Assembly (NCBI RefSeq): GCF_025244865.1
Contig: NZ_CP104272.1
Span: 434,001-498,000, forward strand
Direction of reading: 5' to 3'
Length of the DNA: 64,000 bases
Origin: Arthrobacter sp. zg-Y1110
GTDB lineage: Bacteria; Actinomycetota; Actinomycetes; Actinomycetales; Micrococcaceae
The first letter of the stretch is position 1. Each line of letters begins with the position of its first letter. This document shows positions 44,339-60,220 of the stretch, piece after piece. The position numbers and the translations under genes were made by a program. The notes beneath the pieces are model-generated. The model was not told the DNA's origin. It ran no database searches and saw only the letters and a program-made list of their open reading frames with translations.

Positions 44339-46390
44339 GTGAGCACATCCAGCGCGTTGACACCAGAAGACCTGCCCTCGAAGGATCTCCGGTTTGGCCG
44401 GATTCCGATCACCAATGTGGCGCCCGTAGTGGAGTACGGGAGATTCCCCGCCAAAGCAGTGCCCGGAGAGGACCTCGTTATCGGGGCCACCGTGTTCCGC
44501 GAGGGACATGACCTGGTAGGGGCCAGTGCCGTCCTCTACGACCCCGAAGGCATCGTCGTAGCCCGCAGCCGGATGCACCCGGTGGGCCTGGGGCTTGACC
44601 GCTGGGAGGGCATGCTGCGCCCGGCCGGCACGGGCCATTGGAGCTTTGCCGTGGAGGGGTGGGCGGACGTCTACGCTACCTGGCACCACAACGCCGAGGT
44701 GAAGATCGCCGCCGGAGTCGACGTTGAGCTGATGCTCACCGAAGGCCACCAACTGTTCATCGCTGCTGCCGCCGAGCGCAGCGGCGCCGACGCCGAGGTC
44801 TTCCGTGCCGCTGCGGCAGCGCTCGCAGACACCGGGATGCCGGTCGAGGAACGCCTTGCAGCAGCCGGAACGGAAGCTGTCACCGCTATCCTCGACCGCG
44901 ATCCGATCCGCGACCTGGTCACCAGCTCGGACCGCTTCCCCCTTCTGGTGGAGCGGGAGCTTGCCGGCCGCGGCGCCTGGTACGAATTCTTCCCCCGATC
45001 CGAAGGCGCGCAGTGGGATCCGGCCACCCGCGAGTGGACGTCGGGGACGTTCCGCACTGCTGCGCGCAGCCTGCAGCGCGTTGCGGACATGCAGTTCGAC
45101 GTCATTTACCTGCCTCCCATCCATCCGATCGGCACCACGCACCGCAAGGGGCCGAACAACACCCTGGTTGCCGGCCCGCAGGATCCCGGCTCGCCCTGGG
45201 CCATCGGCGCACCCGAGGGCGGCCATGATGCCATCCACCCCGATCTGGGAACGTTCGAGGACTTCGACGCCTTCGTGGACAGCGCCCGGGAACTGGGTCT
45301 GGAAGTAGCCATTGACCTCGCACTGCAGGCCTCCCCGGACCACCCCTGGGTGACCAGCCATCCGGAATGGTTCACGACCCGCGTGGACGGTTCGATTGCC
45401 TACGCCGAGAACCCCCCGAAGAAGTACCAGGACATCTATCCCCTGAACTTCGACAATGACTACGAGGGCCTCTCGCAGGAGATTCTGCGCATCGTGCGGC
45501 TGTGGATCAGCCACGGGGTGCAGATCTTCCGGGTGGACAACCCCCACACCAAGCCGCTGCGGTTCTGGGAATGGCTGATCGGCACGGTGAACGCAGAGTA
45601 CCCGGGCGTGGTCTTCCTGGCCGAAGCATTCACCCGCCCGCCCATGATGCATGCACTGGCCAAGGCCGGGTTCCAGCAGTCCTACAGCTACTTCACCTGG
45701 CGGAACACCCGCGAGGAGATCGAGGAGTACTTCACCGAGGTGTCCCGGGAGTCTTCGGCCTTCTTCCGGCCCAACTTCTTCGTGAACACTCCGGACATCC
45801 TCACCGAATTCCTGCAGTTCGGCGGCCCCGGAGCCTTCAAGATCCGCGCCGTCCTGGCTGCCACCGGCAGCCCGCTGTGGGGCGTCTACGCCGGCTACGA
45901 GCTGTTTGAGCACGTCGCCCGGCCCGGTGCCGAGGAATACATCGACAACGAAAAGTTCGAGTACAAGCAGCGGGACTTCGCCGCAGCGGAAGCTGAAGGC
46001 CGCAGCCTCGCCCCGTACATCACCCGGCTGAACGAAATCCGCCGCACCCATCCAGCTTTGGGGGACCTCGAGAACCTCACGGTGCACTCCAGCACCGACG
46101 ACTGCACCGTGGTCTACTCCAAATACAAAGAGACCCGTCCCGGCGATCCGTCCAGCCGGGACACACTCATTATTGTGGTTAACGTGGACCCCCACAGCGC
46201 CCGCGAATCCACTGTCACGCTCGACCTCGATGCGCTTCACCTCGCCCCGCAGGATTTGAACGAAGACGGCACCTTCTGGGTGGATGACCTGATCAGCGGC
46301 CAGAGCTGGCGCTGGGGAGCCCACAATTACGTCCGCCTGGACGCCCACTTTGAACCCGCGCACATCCTGTCAGTTCGGAGGAACTCCTAG
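44339..46390 (+). CDS. glgE: Alpha-1,4-glucan:maltose-1-phosphate maltosyltransferase
   Basis: Extends alpha-1,4-glucan with maltose from maltose-1-phosphate. The 683-residue GH13_3 protein has an N-terminal beta-sandwich (about 15-115), an insert helix region, the RKGPNNTL segment, nucleophile Asp400 in IFRVDNPHTKP, Glu429 in FLAEAFTRP and a C-terminal domain with GQSWRWGAHNYVRLD. GTG 44339 is 7 nt after TAACGT (44326-44331). First gene of the glgE-treS-mak/glgB operon. Confidence 0.97.
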   Translation: MSTSSALTPEDLPSKDLRFGRIPITNVAPVVEYGRFPAKAVPGEDLVIGATVFREGHDLVGASAVLYDPEGIVVARSRMHPVGLGLDRWEGMLRPAGTGHWSFAVEGWADVYATWHHNAEVKIAAGVDVELMLTEGHQLFIAAAAERSGADAEVFRAAAAALADTGMPVEERLAAAGTEAVTAILDRDPIRDLVTSSDRFPLLVERELAGRGAWYEFFPRSEGAQWDPATREWTSGTFRTAARSLQRVADMQFDVIYLPPIHPIGTTHRKGPNNTLVAGPQDPGSPWAIGAPEGGHDAIHPDLGTFEDFDAFVDSARELGLEVAIDLALQASPDHPWVTSHPEWFTTRVDGSIAYAENPPKKYQDIYPLNFDNDYEGLSQEILRIVRLWISHGVQIFRVDNPHTKPLRFWEWLIGTVNAEYPGVVFLAEAFTRPPMMHALAKAGFQQSYSYFTWRNTREEIEEYFTEVSRESSAFFRPNFFVNTPDILTEFLQFGGPGAFKIRAVLAATGSPLWGVYAGYELFEHVARPGAEEYIDNEKFEYKQRDFAAAEAEGRSLAPYITRLNEIRRTHPALGDLENLTVHSSTDDCTVVYSKYKETRPGDPSSRDTLIIVVNVDPHSARESTVTLDLDALHLAPQDLNEDGTFWVDDLISGQSWRWGAHNYVRLDAHFEPAHILSVRRNS

Positions 46391-48159
46391 TGCCCAACCC
46401 GTTTCAACTGCACGCACCCGGCTTGACCAATGATCCTCATTGGTACCGCAAGGCCGTTTTCTATGAGGTACTCGTCCGCGGCTTCGCGGACGCCAACGGG
46501 GATGGATCAGGTGACTTCAGCGGCCTGATCGAAAAGCTGGACTACCTGCAGTGGCTGGGCATCGATTGCCTGTGGCTGCCGCCGTTCTTCAAGTCTCCGC
46601 TGCGCGACGGCGGCTATGACATCTCCGACTATTACGATGTCCTCGACGAATTCGGCACCATCAGCGACTTCAAGCGCCTGGTTGCAGAAGCACACGCCCG
46701 CGGCCTGCGCGTCATCATCGACCTGCCGCTGAACCACACCTCGGACAAGCACCCGTGGTTCGAGGAGTCCCGCAGCGACCCGGACGGCCCTTACGGGGAC
46801 TTCTACGTCTGGTCCGACACGGACCAGAAGTACGAAGACGCCCGCATCATCTTCGTGGACACCGAGGAATCGAACTGGTCCTTCGACCCGGTCCGCCGGC
46901 AGTTCTTCTGGCACCGGTTCTTCAGCCACCAGCCGGACCTGAACTTCGAAAACCCCAAGGTGGTCGAGGCGATCTTCGACGTCGTCCGCTTCTGGCTGGA
47001 CCAGGGCATCGACGGATTCCGGGCCGACGCGATCCCGTACCTCTTCGAAGAGGACGGCACGAACTGTGAAAACCTCCCGGCCACGCACCGGTTCCTCAAG
47101 GACCTGCGCACCATGGTCGACGAGAACTACCCGGGCCGCGTCATCATCGCCGAGGCTAACCAGATGCCGCACGAAGTGGTGGAGTACTTCGGTGACGAAA
47201 CCGGCGACGAGTGCCACATGTGCTTCCACTTCCCGATCATGCCGCGCCTGTTCTACGCGCTGCGGGACCAGAAGGCCGCTCCGATCATCCAGACAATGGA
47301 AGAGACCCCGGAGATTCCGGCCGGCGCACAGTGGGGAACCTTCCTGCGCAACCATGACGAGCTGACGCTGGAAATGGTCACCAATGAAGAGCGCCAGGCG
47401 ATGCTCGGCTGGTACGCCCCGGATTCCCGCATGCGGGCCAACATCGGCATCCGACGCCGGCTGGCTCCGCTGCTGGACAATTCGCGGTCGGAAATCGAGT
47501 TGATCCACGCGATGCTGCTGGCCCTGCCGGGCAGCCCGTTCCTGTACTACGGCGATGAGCTGGGCATGGGGGACAACATCTGGCTGGAAGACCGCGATTC
47601 CTCCCGCACACCCATGCAGTGGAACCCGGACCGCAATGCCGGATTCTCCACCGCCGATCCCGGCAAGCTGTACCTGCCGGTGGTGCAGTCGCTGGTTTAC
47701 CACTACAACCACGTCAATGTGGAAGCGCAGCTGGCCAGCTCGAGCTCGCTGCTGCACTGGATCCGGCAGATGATCATGGTCCGCCGCGCCCACCCGGCCT
47801 TCGGCCTGGGTTCCTACCGCAACGTGCCGACCGATGCCGAAGCAGCCCTGGCCTTTGTGCGCGAACTGCCGGACAACAACCCGGAGGGCGAGGTGGGCGA
47901 GACAGTGCTGTGTATCTTCAACCTTTCCCAGCACCCCATCTCCGCGTCCATGAAGCTGCCGGAGTTCGCCAACCGCGGACTGCGGGATGCTTTCGGCGGC
48001 ACGCTCTTCCCCACCATCGGAGAAGACGGTGCCCTGACGCTGACCCTGGGCAGCCACGACTTCTACTGGCTGCGCCTGCGGTCGGTGAAGTCGGACACGT
48101 CGTCGCCCCAGACCGAAGCCATTCCCATGATTCCGATCTCGGAGGCGGCACGGAGATGA
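46390..48159 (+). CDS. treS: Trehalose synthase / maltose glucosylmutase
   Basis: Interconverts trehalose and maltose. The 589-residue GH13 enzyme begins [30 protein letters not shown] (abridged), with [11 protein letters not shown], nucleophile Asp213 in [13 protein letters not shown], Glu255 in [17 protein letters not shown] and the [15 protein letters not shown] motif. No kinase domain is fused at its C-terminus. GTG overlaps the glgE stop (TAGTG); ATGA overlap with the next gene. Confidence 0.96.
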   Translation: MPNPFQLHAPGLTNDPHWYRKAVFYEVLVRGFADANGDGSGDFSGLIEKLDYLQWLGIDCLWLPPFFKSPLRDGGYDISDYYDVLDEFGTISDFKRLVAEAHARGLRVIIDLPLNHTSDKHPWFEESRSDPDGPYGDFYVWSDTDQKYEDARIIFVDTEESNWSFDPVRRQFFWHRFFSHQPDLNFENPKVVEAIFDVVRFWLDQGIDGFRADAIPYLFEEDGTNCENLPATHRFLKDLRTMVDENYPGRVIIAEANQMPHEVVEYFGDETGDECHMCFHFPIMPRLFYALRDQKAAPIIQTMEETPEIPAGAQWGTFLRNHDELTLEMVTNEERQAMLGWYAPDSRMRANIGIRRRLAPLLDNSRSEIELIHAMLLALPGSPFLYYGDELGMGDNIWLEDRDSSRTPMQWNPDRNAGFSTADPGKLYLPVVQSLVYHYNHVNVEAQLASSSSLLHWIRQMIMVRRAHPAFGLGSYRNVPTDAEAALAFVRELPDNNPEGEVGETVLCIFNLSQHPISASMKLPEFANRGLRDAFGGTLFPTIGEDGALTLTLGSHDFYWLRLRSVKSDTSSPQTEAIPMIPISEAARR

Positions 48160-51100
48160 GCCCGTTGACGCCGTCCCTGCCCGAAATGCTGACGTCCTGG
48201 CTCCCCGGGCAACGCTGGTTCCCTGCAAAGGGCCGCGAAGTCCTGCTGGAAAGGGTCGGCGGGATCCGGCTCGAGGATCCAGCCGGCGAGGTCGGACTTG
48301 AAGTCCACCTCATCGCCGTCGTCTCCGGGGACCGCCGGGACGTCATCAGCGTGCCGGTAAGCTACCGGACGGCGCCGGCCCCCGAGCTGGAAGCCGCACT
48401 GCTGGGCCGGGCGCACCAGGAAGACCTGGGGGAGCGGTGGCTGTACGACGCGACGGCCGACCCGGTCTTCGTCACCGCCTGGCTGGAACTGATGCGTTCC
48501 CAGGCTTCGTCCCTGGACGGGCACACGCACGGCTTTGCCCTGGACGGCTTCGCCGACTGGGAGCCGTTCCGGGCGCCGCTGCCCACCAAGGTCCTGACGG
48601 GTGAACAGTCCAACACCTCCGTGATTGTGCAGGCCCCTGAAGCACCGTTGATCGTGAAGTTCTACCGCGTGGTGGCCGCCGGCGAGAGTCCGGACGTCGA
48701 AGTCAGTGCACGGCTGACCGAAGTCGGCTCGGTGGACGTTCCGGCCACCTACGGCTGGGTGACCGGTTCCTGGACGGACCCGGCGGACGAGTCCGGCGAG
48801 AAACTGCTGACCGGGCACCTGTCCGTGCTGCGGGAATTCTTCCCCGGCAGCGAAGACGCCTGGCGGACCGCATCCTCGGCTGCCCTTGCCGGCCGGGATT
48901 TCACCGCGGAGGCCGAGGAACTGGGCGCCGCCACCGGCCGCATCCACCAGCAGCTGGCGGCAGCATTCGGCAGCAGGCCTCCCAGCGCCATAGAACGCAC
49001 AGAGTTCCTTGAGTCCCTCAGCTCCAGGATCCGTTGGGCGTGGGCGGAAGCACGGGACGTCGTCGGGCCGTTCGATGATGCCGTGGAGTACCTGCTGGAA
49101 CAGGTTCGCAACCTCCGGACACTGCCCAACCTGCAGCGCATCCACGCCGACTACCACCTCGGCCAGGTCCTGCGGGTTCCGGATCGGGGCTGGATCGTCC
49201 TTGACTTCGAGGGCGAGCCGCTGCGGCCCGCTGCCGAACGCAGTGTCCCCGATGCGCCGCTGCGCGACGTCGTCGGCATGCTGCGCTCGATCGACTACGC
49301 CGCCGGCGTCGCGCTGATTGATGGTGCGGACGGCGCAGAAGAGCCTGAAGAGGCCGTCCAGCGGCGAAGCGAATCGGCCCGCCGGTGGGCAGCTGCCGCG
49401 GCCGATGCTTTCCTGCGGGGGTATGAGAAGGAAACCGGCACCACCATCAACCGCAGTGACCCGCTGTTCCTGGCCCTGTGGCTGGACAAGGCGCTGTACG
49501 AAGTTGTCTACGAGATGAGAAACCGTCCGCGCTGGATCAGCGTGCCCGCTGCCGCCGCCCGGTCCATTCTCATGAAGGCCGACGACGCAGCACGCCAAGA
49601 CGGCAGCAAGGAAGAGAGCACAGTGAATAAGCCACGCAAGTCGCGGTCCACATCCGCCACCGCAGAGCCCCAGGTGCCCGACGTGCCCGTCTCCACCGAT
49701 CCGATCCCCGTTGCCGAGGACGTGCTGCAGGCCGTTTCCGAAGGCCGCTACTACCAGCCGCATGCAGTCCTGGGTGCGCACCCGGACGACTCCGGAACCA
49801 TGGTCACCATTCGAACCCTGCGCCCGCTGGCGCGCGAAGTCGTGGTCGTGACCCCTGACAGCCGTGTGCCGCTGCAGCACGAGTACAACGGCATCTGGGT
49901 AGGAACCCTTCCGGCTTCGACACCGGGCACCGTTCCGGATTACCGGGTGGAGGTGACGTACGACGGCGATGAGCCCCAGCTGTTCGACGATCCGTACCGG
50001 TTCCTCCCGACCTTGGGCGACATTGACCTGCACCTGATTGGTGAAGGCCGGCACGAAAACCTGTGGACAGTCCTCGGCGCGAACCTGCACCACTACGATT
50101 CCGTGCTGGGCGACATTTCCGGCGTCAGCTTCGCAGTCTGGGCCCCCAATGCACGCTCGGTGCGGGTCAAGGGCGATTTCAACGGCTGGGACGGCACCAT
50201 CAACGCGATGCGTTCCCTCGGCAGCTCCGGCGTCTGGGAAATCTTCCTGCCCGGCGTCGAACCGGGTGCCCGCTACAAGTATGAAATCCTCGGCAGCGAC
50301 GGCGTCTGGCGGGAAAAGGCCGATCCCATGGCCAAGGGCACCGAGGTGCCGCCGCTGACCGGGTCACGCGTCGTCGAGTCCACCTATGAGTTCGGCGATG
50401 CCGAGTGGATGGAGACCCGGGCCTCCCGGGATCCGCACAATTCGCCCATGAGCGTGTACGAGGTGCACCTGGGTTCCTGGCGCCTGGGACTGAACTACCG
50501 GGAAATGGCCGACCAGCTGGCCGAATACGTCCAGTGGCAGGGCTTCACCCATGTGGAACTGATGCCCGTAGCCGAGCACCCCTTCGGCGGCTCTTGGGGT
50601 TACCAGGTGACCTCCTACTTTGCCCCCACCGCTCGGTTCGGGCATCCGGACGAATTCCGCTACCTCGTGGACCGGCTGCACCAGGCCGGCATCGGCGTCA
50701 TTCTGGACTGGGTTCCGGCCCATTTCCCCAAGGACCCCTGGGCACTGGCAAAGTTCGACGGCCAGACGCTCTACGAGCACGGCGACCCGTTCCGCGGCGA
50801 GCAGCTGGACTGGGGAACCCTTGTCTTCGACTTCGGCCGCCGGGAAGTACGCAACTTCCTTGTCGCGAATGCGATCTACTGGCTCGAAGAGTTCCACGTG
50901 GACGGACTCCGGGTGGATGCCGTGGCATCGATGCTGTACCTGGACTACTCACGGCCGGAAGGCCAGTGGACCCCCAACGTTCACGGCGGACGGGAAAACC
51001 TGGAAGCGATCTCCTTCCTCCAGGAAGTCAACGCGACCGCCTATAAGCGGGTGCCCGGCATTGTGATGATCGCCGAGGAATCCACTGCCTTCCCCGGCGT

Positions 51101-51881
51101 CACCCGTCCTACCAGCACCGGCGGGCTTGGCTTCGGGCTCAAATGGAACATGGGCTGGATGCATGACACCCTCCAGTACATGTCCGAGGACCCGATCAAC
51201 CGGGTCTACCACCATGCCCAGCTGACCTTCTCCTTGGTCTACGCGTACACGGAGAACTTCCTGCTGCCCATCAGCCATGACGAAGTGGTGCACGGCAAGG
51301 GCTCCCTGCTGCGCAAGATGCCCGGTGACCGGTGGCAGCAGCTGGCCAATCTGCGCGCCTACCTGGCGTTCCAGTGGGCGCACCCCGGTAAGCAGCTGAT
51401 CTTCATGGGCACCGAATTCGGCCAGGAAGCGGAATGGTCGGAGCAGTACGGGTTGGATTGGTACCTGACCGACACCCCGCAGCATAAGGGTGTCCAGCTG
51501 ATGGTCCGGCAGCTCAACGAGATCTACCGCAACACGCCTGCACTGTCCGCCCGGGACAACGAGCCCGCAGGCTTCCAATGGATCAACGAGAACGACGGCG
51601 CCCGCAATGTCCTTTCGTTCATCCGCTGGGACCACCAGGGAAATCCGGTGGTCTGCGTGGCCAACTTCGCCGGCGCCCCGCACCAGGACTTCCGGCTGGG
51701 AATGCCGTGGGCCGGGGAATGGGTGGAGGCGCTGAATACCGACGCCGCGGAGTTCGGCGGTTCCGGGGTAGGAAACATGGGCGTAGTGCACGCCGTTGAA
51801 GGTGCCTGCAACGGCCAGCCGGCATCCGCCACGCTGACCGTTCCTCCGCTTGGCGTGCTGTACCTGGTTCCCAAGCCGTAA
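48156..51881 (+). CDS. Fused maltokinase - 1,4-alpha-glucan branching enzyme
   Basis: A single 1241-residue frame. Residues 1-~475 are maltokinase: an N-terminal cap ([21 protein letters not shown]), LIVKFYRVV with the ATP lysine, catalytic HADYHLGQV (His330, Asp332) and VLDFEGEP. Residues ~515-1241 are GlgB: a first CBM-like domain, a CBM48 domain ([24 protein letters not shown]), then GH13 with Asp921 in [12 protein letters not shown], Glu974 in [17 protein letters not shown]. The linker contains AAGGAAGAGAG and GTG at 49623, a credible internal start for a separate GlgB. The kinase makes maltose-1-phosphate for GlgE; the branching enzyme introduces alpha-1,6 branches. ATG 48156 overlaps the treS stop. 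Confidence 0.93.
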   Translation: MSPLTPSLPEMLTSWLPGQRWFPAKGREVLLERVGGIRLEDPAGEVGLEVHLIAVVSGDRRDVISVPVSYRTAPAPELEAALLGRAHQEDLGERWLYDATADPVFVTAWLELMRSQASSLDGHTHGFALDGFADWEPFRAPLPTKVLTGEQSNTSVIVQAPEAPLIVKFYRVVAAGESPDVEVSARLTEVGSVDVPATYGWVTGSWTDPADESGEKLLTGHLSVLREFFPGSEDAWRTASSAALAGRDFTAEAEELGAATGRIHQQLAAAFGSRPPSAIERTEFLESLSSRIRWAWAEARDVVGPFDDAVEYLLEQVRNLRTLPNLQRIHADYHLGQVLRVPDRGWIVLDFEGEPLRPAAERSVPDAPLRDVVGMLRSIDYAAGVALIDGADGAEEPEEAVQRRSESARRWAAAAADAFLRGYEKETGTTINRSDPLFLALWLDKALYEVVYEMRNRPRWISVPAAAARSILMKADDAARQDGSKEESTVNKPRKSRSTSATAEPQVPDVPVSTDPIPVAEDVLQAVSEGRYYQPHAVLGAHPDDSGTMVTIRTLRPLAREVVVVTPDSRVPLQHEYNGIWVGTLPASTPGTVPDYRVEVTYDGDEPQLFDDPYRFLPTLGDIDLHLIGEGRHENLWTVLGANLHHYDSVLGDISGVSFAVWAPNARSVRVKGDFNGWDGTINAMRSLGSSGVWEIFLPGVEPGARYKYEILGSDGVWREKADPMAKGTEVPPLTGSRVVESTYEFGDAEWMETRASRDPHNSPMSVYEVHLGSWRLGLNYREMADQLAEYVQWQGFTHVELMPVAEHPFGGSWGYQVTSYFAPTARFGHPDEFRYLVDRLHQAGIGVILDWVPAHFPKDPWALAKFDGQTLYEHGDPFRGEQLDWGTLVFDFGRREVRNFLVANAIYWLEEFHVDGLRVDAVASMLYLDYSRPEGQWTPNVHGGRENLEAISFLQEVNATAYKRVPGIVMIAEESTAFPGVTRPTSTGGLGFGLKWNMGWMHDTLQYMSEDPINRVYHHAQLTFSLVYAYTENFLLPISHDEVVHGKGSLLRKMPGDRWQQLANLRAYLAFQWAHPGKQLIFMGTEFGQEAEWSEQYGLDWYLTDTPQHKGVQLMVRQLNEIYRNTPALSARDNEPAGFQWINENDGARNVLSFIRWDHQGNPVVCVANFAGAPHQDFRLGMPWAGEWVEALNTDAAEFGGSGVGNMGVVHAVEGACNGQPASATLTVPPLGVLYLVPKP

Positions 51882-51890
51882 GCATCTCCC

Positions 51891-51925
51891 GCAGGCCCGG
51901 CCTCCTAGAAAGAGACCGGGCCTGC
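51891..51925 (+). terminator. Hairpin after the Mak-GlgB gene
   Basis: GCAGGCCCGG (51891-51900) pairs perfectly with CCGGGCCTGC (51916-51925) across 15 nt, 9 nt after the stop. No T run follows, so efficiency is uncertain. Confidence 0.6.
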
Positions 51926-52094
51926 ACGGGTGCATAGCCGCCTCAAAACCGTGCTAGAGTTAATACCCGCGCTGATCGAGGGAAACGAGATCCTGGACAT
52001 TGAACCAGGAGACCGGATCCCACGGGTTTCAACCTTCAGCCGTGGGTCCGGGAACTAGCTTCCCGCCGGTTCGCCGGACGGACCAACGGCCGAA

Positions 52095-52124
52095 TTGACA
52101 CCCACCGGGCAGTGTGGCTAAGAT
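52095..52124 (+). promoter_or_regulatory. Promoter of rRNA operon 1
   Basis: TTGACA (52095-52100), 18 nt, TAAGAT (52119-52124), about 248 nt before mature 16S. The region 51926-52094 also holds a CCCACGG/CCGTGGG hairpin (52019-52046) but no second convincing promoter. Confidence 0.8.
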
Positions 52125-52195
52125 AGAAAAGTTGCTCCGGAGCGACGCAGAGCTTAGATCCCCTTGAGGATCGCCTGCTGGTGCCGGAAGCAGTC

Positions 52196-52371
52196 TGTTG
52201 TTTGAGAACTCAATAGTGTGCCAAGTTTATTGATACCAATTTATTTTGATTGGTTGAACAGGCCGTTTCCGCCCACCCCGTGGGTATGGGACGGTTTTTT
52301 TAGCCGGTTTCGAATTTAGTGCAGTGTCTGCAGCCAATTTTCCTTGGCTTCGGCACTGTGTCTGTAACACA
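52196..52371 (+). promoter_or_regulatory. rRNA operon 1 leader: boxA-like site and attenuator-like hairpin
   Basis: TGTTGTTTGAGAACT at 52196-52210 matches the actinobacterial boxA antitermination region; it recurs before 23S (54282) and in the second operon (62372). A hairpin at about 52263-52294 (CCGT..ACGG stem) runs into seven T residues (52295-52301), as an intrinsic terminator would. The segment up to 16S contains the 16S processing stem. Confidence 0.6.
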
Positions 52372-57557
<5,186 letters not shown>

Positions 57558-57835
57558 CCACACCAGCACCTGGACGGACACGACTTCAAACGGTCCGTCA
57601 AAGTATAAAGGGTGTTGTTAGATCATGCTGCTTGCGTCCACTATGTGGTTCCCGGACAACAACCGTTGGTTGCTGCCCTGGAACACCGAATCCTTGCCCC
57701 CTTGTCCAGGGGCGGGTTCACAATTTACCGCACTGCCGGCACCCCTCATTGCGAGGTGGTTCCGGGACGTGTTGTAACCATTGTTTTCCCCACGCATACC
57801 CTGTTTTCAGCGGGTGTGTGGTGCGGGTAGAAGGG

Positions 57836-57954
57836 TTACGGCGGTCATAGCGTGGGGGAAACGCCCGGTCCCATTCCGAACCCGGAAGCTAAGACCCACA
57901 GCGCCGATGGTACTGCATCCGGGAGGATGTGGGAGAGTAGGTCACCGCCGGACA
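57836..57954 (+). rRNA. rrf: 5S ribosomal RNA (operon 1)
   Basis: TTACGGCGGTCATAGCG at the start pairs with the CCGCCGGA end; GAACCCGGAAGCTAAG and GTAGGTCACCGCC are standard 5S elements. The 23S-5S spacer 57558-57835 shows no tRNA. Confidence 0.97.
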
Positions 57955-57967
57955 ATAATTGAAGGTT

Positions 57968-58003
57968 GAGCCCGTACCAGTGTTGGTACGGGCTCTTCCT
58001 GTT
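57968..58003 (+). terminator. Terminator of rRNA operon 1
   Basis: GAGCCCGTACCA (57968-57979), loop GTGT, TGGTACGGGCTC (57984-57995), then TTCCTGTTT. Located 14 nt after 5S. Confidence 0.9.
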
Positions 58004-58258
58004 TAACCCGCAGGGTTTAGTAAGGGCCGCGGTGCCTGGAGCAGGCGCCCCATCTATACGGCATGCCTTGGCGTTGTCCATCCTCAATGGCCCGGCCGTA
58101 CTGTTTTCGGTCTCCGACCGCGCTGGATCACTCTTACCCTTACAAGCACGTATGCCGGCATATACCGTCGCGACTTCGGGGCGAGCGTTTGCCGGCTTTG
58201 AGCTGGTTTCTACTGCAGCTGCCCGTCTCAGTAAGCCAGCGAGAGAAGGCGGGACCTT
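58004..58258 (+). promoter_or_regulatory. Upstream region of the first thioester-protein gene
   Basis: 255 nt with no gene. It must carry the promoter of the surface protein since the rRNA terminator precedes it, but no convincing -35/-10 pair was found; TATACC at 58161 with TTACAA 15 nt upstream is the best weak candidate. AGAAGG before the ATG is the ribosome-binding site. Confidence 0.35.
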
Positions 58259-60028
58259 ATGAGCCGGAGTGGAGCACATACACAGTCTGGGGGGAACCGG
58301 GGGAGGGCCAGAAGGCAGCGGAGGTATCTGAGGACATTATTTGGTCTGGTGGGTGCACTGCTGGCCGCGTTGGTGGTGACGGCGTTGCCTGCGCAGGCGG
58401 TTTTCTCCGGACCGCAGCCAGGTACCGCTGTTCCCACTGCCGAGGTCGAAATCACGATGACAGGCACGGGGGTAGGGACGGCAGCAACTGGAGGACTACC
58501 TCCCGTTGGGGAGACATTTGATATCAGTACTTATCCACCGGACGTACCAGCCAATTACGAAGCAGACAATCCTTCATTCGCCGGCACCATCCTCACTGCA
58601 GACGCTGAGGGGAACACGCAGGAAATGTACTGCATCGACATCCGTACCTCCACCTACTCCGGGCTGGGCTATGAGAGCGGTACGTGGGGCGAAGCGAATG
58701 TCCCGAATGTGGGATACGTGAACCGGGTCCTGAACAGCTATTACCCTGATCAGCCGGGCCTTCCTGCCGAAGCAGCGAATGACAGTATTCGTGCCGCAGC
58801 GGTCCAGGCAGCAATCTGGTTCTTCAGCGACGGCTTCGTCCTGCAGGACATTGACCCGCTCCGCCCGCTGACCCAGGGGATTATCGACGCTGTTCTGGCC
58901 GTCGGGCCACTCACGGAACCGCCTGCTCCGGACGTGACTATTGATCCGCCTGTGGCCGCCGGACCCGTGGACGGCGTGACGGGACCGTTTACTATCAGCG
59001 CCGGCGGCGGGGCGGCCCTGACCGTGGAGGCTCCTGCTGGATTCACTTTGTTCACGGACCCCGCAGGGACCGTTCCGCTTGTGAACCCGGTCGCGTCCGG
59101 TACCCAGGTCTGGGTACGGAGCGCAGCGCAGACAACGGACCCGGCTGTCATCACAGCCAGCGCCGTAGTACCCGTAGAGACTGGCAATGTCTACCTCTAC
59201 ACTGGCAACAATCCCGACGTGACTGAGGCGCAAAAGCTGATCCTGGCGGCCAATGCCGAGATTGAATCCAACGCCCAGGCAACGGCGGAGTTCTTCGTCG
59301 CCGGAGACCTGACGGTAAATAAGGCCTTTGCCGGAGAGGCAGTCGGCAGCCAGGGCGCCATTGTCCTCACCATGGACTGCGGTCCTATAGGGGCCTTCGT
59401 CTTCGAAATCCCGGCCGGGGCAACAACGCCGGTCACCGAAACGGTTACCGACCTTCCGGTTGGAACGGTCTGTTTGGTGACGGAAGAGGTTGCCGGGTCC
59501 ACCACGGAGGTGACGGTTACGCCTACGTTCTCAGATCCGGTGACTATCGCTGAGGGGGAAAATGTCCTCGCCGTGACCAACACGGTTGAGTTCAACCCGG
59601 GCAGCCTTGTAGTCGCCAAGACCATCAGCGGCTCCGGAGCCGGCCTGCAGGACGAAGTCGTGCTTCACATCCAGTGCGGTAACGGACTGATCGACGAGAT
59701 CTTCGTTATCCCCGAGGGGACTTCGGCGGATACCTTCACCCAGCGGTACGACGGCATCCCGGCGGGAACGGTGTGTCGGGTTACGGAGCCGGCATCCGGC
59801 GCCAATGAGGACGTGACCGTGGAATCGTCAGGTACGGCGGAGGTAACTATCCTGCCGGGGCAGGAGGTGGCGGCTGAGGTTATCAATGAATACGCGCCGG
59901 TGCCGGTAACCGAACGGCTCCCGCGCACCGGGGCCGACGGCGCCACGGTGCTGGGCGCTGTGGCCGGCGCTGCAGTACTCGCCGGATCGGTCCTGGTTCT
60001 TGGAACCTCGCGACGGCGGCGCAGCTAG
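58259..60028 (+). CDS. Thioester-domain (TQXA) cell-wall-anchored surface protein, copy 1
   Basis: A 589-residue surface protein. Basic N-terminus and signal helix (about 23-47, cleavage after LPAQA). A thioester domain at about 55-200: Cys125 in MYCID and Gln183 in AAVQAAIW are the residues that normally form the internal Cys-Gln thioester used for covalent host or surface attachment. A beta domain follows (about 205-330), then two DUF5979-type Ig-like repeats (about 350-445 and 446-545). LPRTG at 554-558, membrane helix and RRRR tail give a sortase anchor. Target unknown; no sortase gene is nearby. Confidence 0.88.
   Translation: MSRSGAHTQSGGNRGRARRQRRYLRTLFGLVGALLAALVVTALPAQAVFSGPQPGTAVPTAEVEITMTGTGVGTAATGGLPPVGETFDISTYPPDVPANYEADNPSFAGTILTADAEGNTQEMYCIDIRTSTYSGLGYESGTWGEANVPNVGYVNRVLNSYYPDQPGLPAEAANDSIRAAAVQAAIWFFSDGFVLQDIDPLRPLTQGIIDAVLAVGPLTEPPAPDVTIDPPVAAGPVDGVTGPFTISAGGGAALTVEAPAGFTLFTDPAGTVPLVNPVASGTQVWVRSAAQTTDPAVITASAVVPVETGNVYLYTGNNPDVTEAQKLILAANAEIESNAQATAEFFVAGDLTVNKAFAGEAVGSQGAIVLTMDCGPIGAFVFEIPAGATTPVTETVTDLPVGTVCLVTEEVAGSTTEVTVTPTFSDPVTIAEGENVLAVTNTVEFNPGSLVVAKTISGSGAGLQDEVVLHIQCGNGLIDEIFVIPEGTSADTFTQRYDGIPAGTVCRVTEPASGANEDVTVESSGTAEVTILPGQEVAAEVINEYAPVPVTERLPRTGADGATVLGAVAGAAVLAGSVLVLGTSRRRRS
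59534..59919 (+). repeat. 386-bp identical repeat, copy 1
   Basis: Bases 59534-59919 and 61499-61884 agree at every position compared by eye, while the sequence on either side is clearly diverged. It covers the end of the first and all of the second Ig-like repeat up to the LPRTG codons. Confidence 0.9.
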
Positions 60029-60220
60029 TTAGCGGTGGCGATTGCTGCTGAAGTTCGCTCCAGCGCTGCCGACGGCAAGACCCCGAGACCTCTTTCTACG
60101 AATATGGCGGTTTTCACTACACCCGGCCTCGGATTCCACATACTGTGCCCAGCACAGGCCGAACTTGTTTCGGCATGGTCACTCGCGAGTCATCCCCAGG
60201 GATAGAAGCAGGAGACCCCT
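60029..60220 (+). promoter_or_regulatory. Gap between the two thioester-protein genes
   Basis: 192 nt without a gene or clear terminator. TACTGT at 60141 could be a -10. AGGAG before the ATG at 60221 is the ribosome-binding site of copy 2. Co-transcription with copy 1 is possible. Confidence 0.35.

Noticed and set aside
44258..46363. 701-residue minus-strand frame opposite glgE
   Set aside because: Antisense shadow of glgE, which has all catalytic motifs.
48063..50093. 676-residue minus-strand frame opposite the Mak-GlgB gene
   Set aside because: Shadow frame with no family features.
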